From assembly GCA_003695505.1 (NCBI GenBank), contig RFIY01000299.1, forward strand, positions 1-5,741: a stretch of 5,741 bases of DNA. The letters are read 5' to 3'. Both the position numbers and the translations under genes were made by a program. This DNA is from J088 sp003695505 [NCBI: Candidatus Dadabacteria bacterium] (GTDB taxonomy: Bacteria; J088). The notes beneath the pieces were generated by a model. That model had not been told where the DNA came from. It searched no databases and saw nothing but the letters and a program-made list of their open reading frames with translations. Of this stretch, positions 1 to 4,788 are shown piece by piece. Numbering within the stretch: the stretch's first letter is position 1; each line of letters begins with the position of its first letter.

Positions 1-234
1 GACCTGTTCGATCTGTGCGGTTTCGCCGACATGCAAGGCGACGGCCTCCGCCGAACCACCCGCGTCGCGGATCTGGTCAGCGACCGCTTCGACGGCCTCG
101 GCGCGCCGGCTGCTGACGATGACGTGTGCGCCCATCGCGGCCATGGCTTCGGCGATGGCCTGGCCAATGCCCTTGCTGGCACCCGTAATCAGTGCGATCC
201 GACCATCGAGTCGAAAATCAGGTGTCGCTACCAA
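1..234 (-). CDS. SDR family oxidoreductase, N-terminal part (gene runs off the left edge)
   Basis: The visible 78 residues are the start of a classical short-chain dehydrogenase/reductase, an NAD(P)-dependent Rossmann enzyme of the cytosol. The cofactor motif TGASKGIG is at residues 17-24, after a beta strand (RIALI) and the usual 'F-x-L-D-G-R' lead-in. Basic residues after the second strand (SSRR, 41-44) and Lys21 in the glycine motif favour NADP(H). The common Asp after the third strand is replaced by His (ALHVGE, 66-71). The catalytic Ser-Tyr-Lys lies outside the window. The best start is TTG at 234: no ATG or GTG is available nearby in frame, GGAG lies at 245-242 with 7 bases between, and this gives a normal SDR N-terminus. 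The gene begins 2 bases after the tetR stop, so the two are almost certainly co-transcribed. The substrate cannot be told. From memory, similar SDRs occur in fatty-acid/acyl-CoA clusters, but nothing seen here proves that role. Confidence 0.9.
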   Translation of the reverse strand, partial: MVATPDFRLDGRIALITGASKGIGQAIAEAMAAMGAHVIVSSRRAEAVEAVADQIRDAGGSAEAVALHVGETAQIEQV

Positions 235-236
235 GC

Positions 237-944
237 TCAGACTCCGGATCGGCGCGGATCGCCGCGCAGGATATGACGCGGCGGTGGCGCAACGGCGGGA
301 GTCAGCGCCTGCACACCGCCGAGTGTAAACTCGGCCATCGCCCGGGCCCAGGCCTCATCGTCACCTTCCTCGCTCAACTGATGCAGCATGCCACCCTGCG
401 CCAGAATGCCCACCAGATATGATGCCCAGACCGGGTCAATTTCCGGGAGCGTGCCACGCGCAATCAGTTCGGCGAGAATCTGCTGGATTTCCGCGCCCAT
501 CGATTGCTGATCACGCTCGAAAAATTCGTTGATGCGATCATTTCCCGAATGAATCTCGCGAACATAGATCACGAACAGTTCACGGTTCTCGCGCGTGATC
601 TGCAACATCAGGCGATAGACACCGGCGACCCACTCAACCAGATCTCCGTCTGGAGCAACGAGCAGCTCCCGGCTCTGGCGCAACATGTCCCGGAACCGCT
701 CACTCATCTGATCGACGACGGCGAGAAACAGATCCAGCTTGTCCCTGAAGTGATGATAGAACGCCCCGGGCGAGACTTCGGCTTCGCGCAGGATATCGGT
801 CAGGTTGGCGCCCTGGAGTCCGTGCGCCGCGAACTGCACCCGCGCCGCCCGGAGCAGTTTGCTCCGGGTCAGAGCACGAGACTCGGCGCGCGTCAGACCA
901 GGCCTCGTGCCGCGGCGACGCGGTATCGCATGCGAATCTGTCAT
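237..944 (-). CDS. TetR/AcrR family transcriptional regulator
   Basis: A 235-residue protein, slightly longer than the family's usual 190-220. After a basic N-terminal tail (residues 8-28), the TetR DNA-binding domain covers about 27-73: helix 1 'SKLLRAARVQFAAHG', helix 2 'LTDILREAEV', and the recognition-helix signature SPGAFYHHFRDKLDLF at 58-73. The rest, about 80-215, is a helical ligand-binding and dimer domain too divergent to name a ligand. The C-terminal tail is Pro/Arg-rich. Such proteins usually repress their own or neighbouring genes until a small molecule binds. The SDR gene follows 2 bases after the stop, so it is the obvious candidate target, by inference. ATG at 944 is the only sensible start: no ATG, GTG or TTG follows before the DNA-binding domain. 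There is no Shine-Dalgarno sequence in front of it (see the promoter entry at 951-979). Confidence 0.93.
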   Translation of the reverse strand: MTDSHAIPRRRGTRPGLTRAESRALTRSKLLRAARVQFAAHGLQGANLTDILREAEVSPGAFYHHFRDKLDLFLAVVDQMSERFRDMLRQSRELLVAPDGDLVEWVAGVYRLMLQITRENRELFVIYVREIHSGNDRINEFFERDQQSMGAEIQQILAELIARGTLPEIDPVWASYLVGILAQGGMLHQLSEEGDDEAWARAMAEFTLGGVQALTPAVAPPPRHILRGDPRRSGV

Positions 945-950
945 CGTTTT

Positions 951-979
951 AAACTAGCAGCCCAACCGCGCCGTGTCAT
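951..979 (-). promoter_or_regulatory. Candidate promoter giving a leaderless tetR mRNA
   Basis: Reading the minus strand, a -35-like ATGACA (979-974, 5 of 6 to TTGACA) is followed by exactly 17 bases and a -10-like TAGTTT (956-951). The -10 matches only 3 of 6, but these are the three most conserved positions (first T, second A, last T). Six bases then separate it from the A of the tetR ATG at 944, so the predicted transcript would begin at or very near the start codon. This fits the absence of a ribosome binding site. The surrounding 58-base gap (945-1002) also has an imperfect inverted repeat (CCGCG near 989 paired with CGCGG near 965, with an inner GTG/CAC), a possible operator. Read-through from the Host_attach gene is an alternative source of tetR transcript. 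Confidence 0.4.
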
Positions 980-1002
980 GCACGCCCGCGGCAATCACAC
1001 GC

Positions 1003-1473
1003 TCAGAGGATCTCGGGAAGCGCGTCGCGGATCTGTTGCGGCGCCTGGCGCGTCAAATCCTTGCTCAGTTCACTGGCAACCAGTTTGCGCACGGCGTCAG
1101 GAAGCACGGCGCGGAGTTCACCAAGAAACGACGGGGGTGCGACAAGGTACAATTTTTCGAACTGTCCCTCCTGGGCGGCCTCGCGAAGATGCTCCGCCAG
1201 TTCACGAGCAAACTCGACTTCGACAGCCTCCCTGGGGTCGGTGACCGGTTCCTTGCCATGGCGTCCGGTGCCCGCCCGGTCAAACGTCCGTCCGGTGTCA
1301 TCGGAGACCAGATCCTGCCCTTTCAGGCGCGCACGCGGCTCAATCAGCGTCTCTTTCTCGTGGAGCTGGCTACGACCTGTCAGTGCTGTGAATACGCGCG
1401 CACGCGATGCATCCGCGACAACGATCCAGACGGGTGCTCGCGGAATCGGAATTCGAACAGGGATGTCGCTCAT
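1003..1473 (-). CDS. Host_attach (PF10116) family protein
   Basis: A 156-residue soluble protein with no signal peptide or membrane segment, matching by eye the Host_attach family ('protein required for attachment to host cells'). Landmarks: a first strand and turn WIVVADASRARVF (16-28); LVSDDTGRTFD (55-65) followed by a Gly/Arg/His-rich stretch and KEPVTDP (74-80); an amphipathic helix 'EFARELAEHL' (87-96); the strand and loop LYLVAPPSFLGELR (108-121); and ELSKDLT near 135-141. The family name comes from a plant-attachment phenotype. I recall the fold being related to domains of archaeo-eukaryotic release factor eRF1, which would point to a ribosome or RNA role rather than adhesion; the function is unproven. 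The start at 1473 is chosen because AAAGGA (1487-1482) lies 8 bases upstream and the family's conserved part begins just after it. A longer reading frame to 1557 would add 28 unlike residues and run through the promoter region. tetR follows 58 bases downstream on the same strand. Confidence 0.85.
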   Translation of the reverse strand: MSDIPVRIPIPRAPVWIVVADASRARVFTALTGRSQLHEKETLIEPRARLKGQDLVSDDTGRTFDRAGTGRHGKEPVTDPREAVEVEFARELAEHLREAAQEGQFEKLYLVAPPSFLGELRAVLPDAVRKLVASELSKDLTRQAPQQIRDALPEIL

Positions 1474-1515
1474 GCCAGTGGTCCTTTCCTGATGATGCCT
1501 GTTGTCTTCAGGGTT

Positions 1516-1557
1516 ATTGTCACATAGCAAACATAGGCGCGGATTGACTCCGGTCAA
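1516..1557 (-). promoter_or_regulatory. Candidate promoter of the Host_attach gene
   Basis: Two overlapping readings exist on the minus strand. In the first, an activator-dependent promoter has -10 GACAAT (1521-1516, 4 of 6), no recognisable -35 at the right distance, and the FNR-type box at -41.5, as expected for a class II site. In the second, a sigma-70 promoter has -35 TTGACC (1557-1552, 5 of 6), a 16-base spacer and -10 TATGTT (1535-1530, 4 of 6); the FNR box would then cover the -35, so a bound Fnr-type protein would repress instead of activate. The sequence alone does not decide between them. Confidence 0.45.
1544..1557. promoter_or_regulatory. Candidate FNR/ANR/DNR (Crp-Fnr family) binding site
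   Basis: The sequence TTGAC-TCCG-GTCAA is a perfect inverted repeat with 5-base arms and a 4-base spacer. It fits the known FNR/ANR/DNR pattern TTGAT/C-N4-A/GTCAA, used by regulators that sense oxygen (iron-sulfur FNR/ANR) or nitric oxide (DNR). It lies between two divergent genes and is centred at 1550.5. A -10-like GACAAT (1521-1516) on the minus strand predicts a transcript start near 1509, which places the box at -41.5, the standard position for class II activation of the Host_attach gene. An action on the pirin gene is possible but the geometry is less good. Confidence 0.6.
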
Positions 1558-1620
1558 GTTTTTTGCGGTTGCGCACGCCCGCCGATGTTATCTTGAAGAA
1601 GGTTGTCCATCGGGTTCTAT

Positions 1621-1624
1621 GGAG
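1621..1624 (+). promoter_or_regulatory. Ribosome binding site deciding the pirin start
   Basis: GGAG lies 6 bases before the ATG at 1631. It overlaps the competing ATG at 1619-1621, so the downstream ATG is the better start. Confidence 0.7.
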
Positions 1625-1630
1625 TTGCGG

Positions 1631-2359
1631 ATGGCGATCTGGAATGTCGTTCCGATTGTACGAACGCCCGAAGGTGCTGGTGCCGTCGTCAGCCGCCTGA
1701 TGCCAACCCCCCATCTACGCCATCTCGATCCATTCGTCGTCTTCGACGACTTCAGTGTGCAGGCGCCTGCGGGCTTTCCCGACCACCCGCACCGCGGCTT
1801 CGAGGCGGTGACCTGGATGCTGGAAGGCGCATTTCACCACCGCGACAACCTGGGCAATGACAGCGTTGTCCACGCGGGTGGCGCCCAACGATTCACGGCC
1901 GGCCGGGGACTCGTGCATTCCGAAATGCCCTGGGGTGAGCAGCCGGCGCGCGGCATTCAGTTGTGGATCAATCTGCCGCGTGCCCTCAAGGGGATCGAAC
2001 CGGACTATCAGGCGCTCGATCAGGCACCCTGTGCCATCGTCGATCGCGTTACGATGCGTCACGTCGTCGGGCACCCCGGCGCTATTCGTCTTCATACACC
2101 GGTGCACTGGACCGATTTGTCCTTTGATCAACCAGGTGCCATCGATGCACCGCTACCTGATCCGCCGTCCACGGTGATCTGCTATCCGTTGTCGGGCCGA
2201 TTCCGGATCGCCGGACACGAGATCGAGCCTGGACTGGCGCTCGCCGGCCAACAGGTGGAATCGGCGACGATCGACTGCACCGCGCCGGGTCGGATCCTCT
2301 GCATTTCCGGCGTGCCGCACAATGAACCGATTCGCCAGTGGGGTCCCTATGTCGATTGA
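1631..2359 (+). CDS. Pirin family protein (bicupin)
   Basis: A 242-residue two-domain cupin of the pirin family, cytosolic, related to E. coli YhhW and human pirin, which bind one iron-like metal in the N-terminal cupin. Some members act as quercetin 2,3-dioxygenases; others regulate by protein contacts. The metal ligands are visible: His52 and His54 in FPDHPHRGFE, and His96 and Glu98 in TAGRGLVHSEMP. Other family landmarks are the N-terminal 'LDPFVVFDDF' and 'HHRDNLGN', and the C-terminal-domain 'YPLSGRFRIAGHEIEPG'. The start at 1631 has GGAG (1621-1624) 6 bases upstream. An ATG at 1619 is in frame but has a purine-rich stretch only 16 bases away, and the frame upstream to 1502 is not pirin-like. 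The C-terminus stops at GPYVD, without the 'GPFVMNT' plus helix that many pirins carry. The gene diverges from the Host_attach gene and its 3' end overlaps aroK tail to tail by 13 bases. The family call is firm; the exact function is unknown. Confidence 0.93.
   Translation: MAIWNVVPIVRTPEGAGAVVSRLMPTPHLRHLDPFVVFDDFSVQAPAGFPDHPHRGFEAVTWMLEGAFHHRDNLGNDSVVHAGGAQRFTAGRGLVHSEMPWGEQPARGIQLWINLPRALKGIEPDYQALDQAPCAIVDRVTMRHVVGHPGAIRLHTPVHWTDLSFDQPGAIDAPLPDPPSTVICYPLSGRFRIAGHEIEPGLALAGQQVESATIDCTAPGRILCISGVPHNEPIRQWGPYVD
2347..2359. other. Tail-to-tail overlap of the pirin gene and aroK
   Basis: The pirin stop TGA (2357-2359, plus) and the aroK stop TAG (2349-2347, minus) overlap so that 13 bases code on both strands. 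There is no room for, and no sign of, an intrinsic terminator between the two transcription units; nearby sequence on either strand shows no GC stem with a T run. Transcripts from both sides must therefore end inside the opposing gene or by Rho. Confidence 0.9.
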
Positions 2360-2865
2360 TGCTCCGGCAAATGTGCCATGATCGCCGCGACGATGGCCTC
2401 GGCAGGGCCGTCGGCATCGATCTGGATGGCGCCATCGGCATACGCCTCACGACGGGCTTCAAGCAACGCCGTCAATCGTGCAACCGGATCTGCTTCGGCA
2501 GACAACAAGGGACGCCCGCTCCCGCTGCCGGTTCTTTCTGCGGCGATCTCGGGTGAGACGTCGAGCCAGAACACCGGCCCCAGCGCCTGCAATCGTTCGC
2601 GATTTTCGGGATCGACCACCGCGCCGCCTCCAGTCGCGATCACCAGGCCGGTCCGCCCGTTCAGTGCCGCGATGGCTTCACGTTCACGCGCACGGAAACC
2701 CGCCTCGCCCTCTTCAGCGAAGATCTCGGGGATCGTCCAGCCTGCATCCTTTTCGATTTCGCTGTCGAGATCGACGAATGTCCAGCCAAGCCGTTTGGCC
2801 AGCAGGCGCCCGACCGTCGACTTGCCGGCGCCCATCAGTCCGACGAGGATGACGTTATCCGCCAT
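2347..2865 (-). CDS. aroK: Shikimate kinase
   Basis: A 172-residue shikimate kinase of typical length (E. coli AroK is 173). It phosphorylates shikimate at the 3-hydroxyl with ATP, the fifth step toward chorismate and the aromatic amino acids, in the cytosol. The Walker A loop GLMGAGKST is at 9-17. Shikimate-binding residues are Asp34 (in FVDLDSEIE), Arg58 (in GFRAREREAI) and the GGG at 79-81 (in ATGGGAV). The mobile lid has Arg118 in GRPLL, and Arg138/Arg139 with Tyr142 form the 'R-x3-Y' adenine-side motif. The start at 2865 gives the standard N-terminus one strand before Walker A; the longer open frame to 2967 is antisense-like noise inside hisD. It overlaps the hisD end by 11 bases, has no clear ribosome binding site and is probably translated by coupling to hisD. 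Its position after hisD, where hisC is usual, is odd, and aroB is not next to it. The stop lies inside the pirin coding region on the other strand. Confidence 0.96.
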   Translation of the reverse strand: MADNVILVGLMGAGKSTVGRLLAKRLGWTFVDLDSEIEKDAGWTIPEIFAEEGEAGFRAREREAIAALNGRTGLVIATGGGAVVDPENRERLQALGPVFWLDVSPEIAAERTGSGSGRPLLSAEADPVARLTALLEARREAYADGAIQIDADGPAEAIVAAIMAHLPEHQST

Positions 2866-4153
2866 CGCCGATCCGGACACGCACGCTGGCGGCGTGGGAA
2901 TACAATCCTTCTTCGTCGGCCAGCCGTGCCGCAAGTGGCCCGTACTTTTGCAGCGCTTCCGCACCAAACGACATCAGGCTGGTGCGTTTGACGAAATCCT
3001 CGGTGCCGAGCGGACTGAAGAAACGCGCCGTCCCCTGCGTCGGCAGGACATGGTTGGGGCCTGCCAGGTAGTCTCCGACGACTTCGGGTGTGTGGGCACC
3101 GATGAAAATCGCGCCGGCATGCCGGATACGCTCGACCACCGCATCGGGTTCTGCCAGGCACAATTCGAGGTGCTCGGGTGCAAACCGGTTGGCCAGATCG
3201 ACCGCCTCGTCAAGATCCGCGCAAACGGCAATCAGACCGTTGCGACGCAGGCTGGCCTCGGCGATGGCCGCACGAGGATGATCGACGAGCTGCGCGGCAA
3301 TCTGTTGCTGAACGGCCTCAGCATAGCCCGGGTCGGTGACGACCAGTAGCACCGCCGCCGCTTCATCGTGCTCTGCCTGAGCCAGCGCATCCGCCGCAAC
3401 CCAGGCCGGATCCACCGAGCCGTCGGCAACAATGCAGACTTCACTGGGTCCCGCAACGGAATCGATATCGACGATGCCGAAGACCTGCCGCTTGGCTTCG
3501 GCGACATAGCGATTGCCCGGACCAACGATCTTGTCGACCCTGGGCACGGTCGCCGTTCCGAAGGCCAGTGCGGCGATGGCCTGCGCGCCGCCGACCTGAA
3601 CAATTCGGCTGACTCCGGCCAGTACCGCGGCGGCCTCGATGACCAACGGCAGGTGACGCTGGCGCGGCGGGGTCACCATCACGATTTCGTCGACGCCGGC
3701 AACCTTCGCGGGGATCCCGCACATCAACACCGACGACGGGTAGGCGGCCTTGCCGCCGGGCACATAGATCCCGACGCGTTCGTGTGGCGTGACGCGGACG
3801 CCAAGCGAGATGTCGGGTTCGGTCTGTTCGTACCAGCCGGTCGGCAGGTTGCGGCGATGGTAGTCGGCGATCCGTTCGGCCGCGACCTCCAGTGCCGTTC
3901 GCAAATCGGGGTCGAGCCGGTCAAGACAGTCCGGTCGCGGCTCAAGCACCATCCGCTCGGCGCGCAGCACGACCTTGTCGAGCTTCTGGGTCCAGTACAC
4001 GAGCGCGTCGTCGCCGCGCCGCCGGACGTCTTCGAGAATCTGGACGACGAGCGGTTCACCGCCCAGATCAATGGCATTGCGCCCACATTTCTGGGCGAAT
4101 ATTTCGGCGAATTCGTCTGCGGTCGTGGCAAGAACTGGCATGATGGCGCTCAC
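2855..4153 (-). CDS. hisD: Histidinol dehydrogenase
   Basis: A full-length 432-residue zinc enzyme (E. coli 434) that oxidises L-histidinol to L-histidine in two NAD+-dependent steps, the last steps of histidine synthesis, in the cytosol as a homodimer. All key residues are visible: zinc ligands Gln259 and His262 (QAEHD), Asp361 (VGDYLAGPNH) and His420 (GLYSHAASVR); and the catalytic pair Glu327-His328 (FAPEHLEL). The family stretches VPGGKAAYPS (131-140), GGAQAIAALAFGT (188-200), KIVGPGNRYVAEAK (208-221) and GPSEV (235-239) are intact. The start is GTG at 4153: AGGAG lies 6 bases upstream, and the GTG overlaps the hisG stop as GTGA. An ATG four codons later (4141) is too far from that site. 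It is translationally coupled to hisG and overlaps aroK by 11 bases. Confidence 0.98.
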   Translation of the reverse strand: MSAIMPVLATTADEFAEIFAQKCGRNAIDLGGEPLVVQILEDVRRRGDDALVYWTQKLDKVVLRAERMVLEPRPDCLDRLDPDLRTALEVAAERIADYHRRNLPTGWYEQTEPDISLGVRVTPHERVGIYVPGGKAAYPSSVLMCGIPAKVAGVDEIVMVTPPRQRHLPLVIEAAAVLAGVSRIVQVGGAQAIAALAFGTATVPRVDKIVGPGNRYVAEAKRQVFGIVDIDSVAGPSEVCIVADGSVDPAWVAADALAQAEHDEAAAVLLVVTDPGYAEAVQQQIAAQLVDHPRAAIAEASLRRNGLIAVCADLDEAVDLANRFAPEHLELCLAEPDAVVERIRHAGAIFIGAHTPEVVGDYLAGPNHVLPTQGTARFFSPLGTEDFVKRTSLMSFGAEALQKYGPLAARLADEEGLYSHAASVRVRIGDGG

Positions 4154-4788
4154 GCGGCGCTCCTTTCGATCACAGGCTGGAGCCGTTCGACCAGGTCGCG
4201 AATCGGGCCATCGAAACGAAAAAAACCGGTACGGCTGGCAACCAGGCGACTCGACACCTCGAACAGCACTTCGTACTCGATCAGATCATGCGCGCGCAGC
4301 GTACCGCCGGTATCGACCAGATCAACGATACAATCCGCGAGTCCGGTTTCGGGTGCGGTTTCCAGCGTGCCGGAAAGCGGCACGATTTCGTAGTAGCGGC
4401 CAGCACGCTCAAAGGCTTCTCGGGTCACGCGCGGATACTTGCTTGCGACGCGCCAGAGCCGATTGGGGTCCGCCGAGAGGTTCAGGTCGCGTGGCCCGGC
4501 CAGGCTCATCCGGCAGGTTGCAATCCTGAGGTCGAGCAGCTCGAACAGGTCGAAGCCCTTTTCGCGAAGCGTGTCATATCCTGTGATCCCGATGGCCGCC
4601 GCGCCGCGTGAGACGACCAGGGGAACGTCCTGACTGCGCACGATCAGCGCTTCGAGGTCGGGCCCCAGCGGCCGGATCAGACTGCGCCCGTCCGCCAGCA
4701 GCGCGCCTGTATCGATCCCGGCCGCGTCGAACAACCTGGCGGTATCACGCAGGATCCGTCCCTTGGCGATGGCAATTCGCAGCGTCAC
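4150..4788 (-). CDS. hisG: ATP phosphoribosyltransferase, short form (catalytic subunit)
   Basis: A 212-residue HisG that joins ATP and PRPP to give phosphoribosyl-ATP, the first committed and feedback-controlled step of histidine synthesis, in the cytosol. The N-terminal LRIAIAKGRIL (3-13) and the PRPP-binding loop ADCIVDLVDTGGTLRAHDL (151-169) mark the family, with 'RSQDVPLVVSRGAAAIGITGYD' between them. The protein ends soon after 'GFFRFDGPIRDLV', with no C-terminal ACT-like regulatory domain. The long form is near 300 residues, so this is the short form (HisG-S), which in studied bacteria works only in a complex with HisZ, a relative of histidyl-tRNA synthetase. HisZ must lie elsewhere in the genome. 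The start is GTG at 4788, overlapping the murA stop as GTGA, with GGAG 6 bases upstream. It is co-transcribed with murA and hisD. Confidence 0.97.
   Translation of the reverse strand: MTLRIAIAKGRILRDTARLFDAAGIDTGALLADGRSLIRPLGPDLEALIVRSQDVPLVVSRGAAAIGITGYDTLREKGFDLFELLDLRIATCRMSLAGPRDLNLSADPNRLWRVASKYPRVTREAFERAGRYYEIVPLSGTLETAPETGLADCIVDLVDTGGTLRAHDLIEYEVLFEVSSRLVASRTGFFRFDGPIRDLVERLQPVIERSAA
4157..4165 (-). promoter_or_regulatory. Ribosome binding site deciding the hisD GTG start
   Basis: AAAGGAG ends 6 bases before the GTG at 4153. The only nearby ATG (4141) would be 18 bases away, so the GTG start is preferred. The site lies inside the hisG coding end. Confidence 0.7.

Noticed and set aside
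945-1002. Terminator between the Host_attach gene and tetR
   Set aside because: The imperfect GC-rich inverted repeat there has an internal mismatch loop and no T run after it on the minus strand.
504-1244. Plus-strand open frame of 246 codons opposite tetR and the Host_attach gene
   Set aside because: It crosses two minus-strand genes and their gap, and its translation resembles no family.
1474-1557. 28-residue N-terminal extension of the Host_attach protein from an ATG at 1557
   Set aside because: It would start within the FNR-type box and lacks a ribosome binding site, whereas the ATG at 1473 has AAAGGA 8 bases upstream.
1544-1564. Stem TTGAC/GTCAA with a UCCG loop followed by a T run, resembling a plus-strand intrinsic terminator
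   Set aside because: The stem is only 5 base pairs and no plus-strand gene ends upstream of it. The FNR-type palindrome between divergent genes explains it better.
1563-1591. Pirin promoter TTGCGG-N17-TGTTAT
   Set aside because: Only 3 of 6 and 4 of 6 matches, with the key second A of the -10 missing. Too weak to list as a feature, though the pirin gene must have a promoter near here.
2378-3349. Long plus-strand open frame of 323 codons opposite aroK and hisD
   Set aside because: It is antisense to two clearly conserved enzymes, has low-complexity Arg/Ser/Ala-rich composition and no recognisable domain: a GC-rich shadow.
3368-4393. Plus-strand open frame of 341 codons opposite hisD and hisG
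   Set aside because: Same reasoning: the real genes on the other strand have all catalytic residues, and the shadow has no family features.
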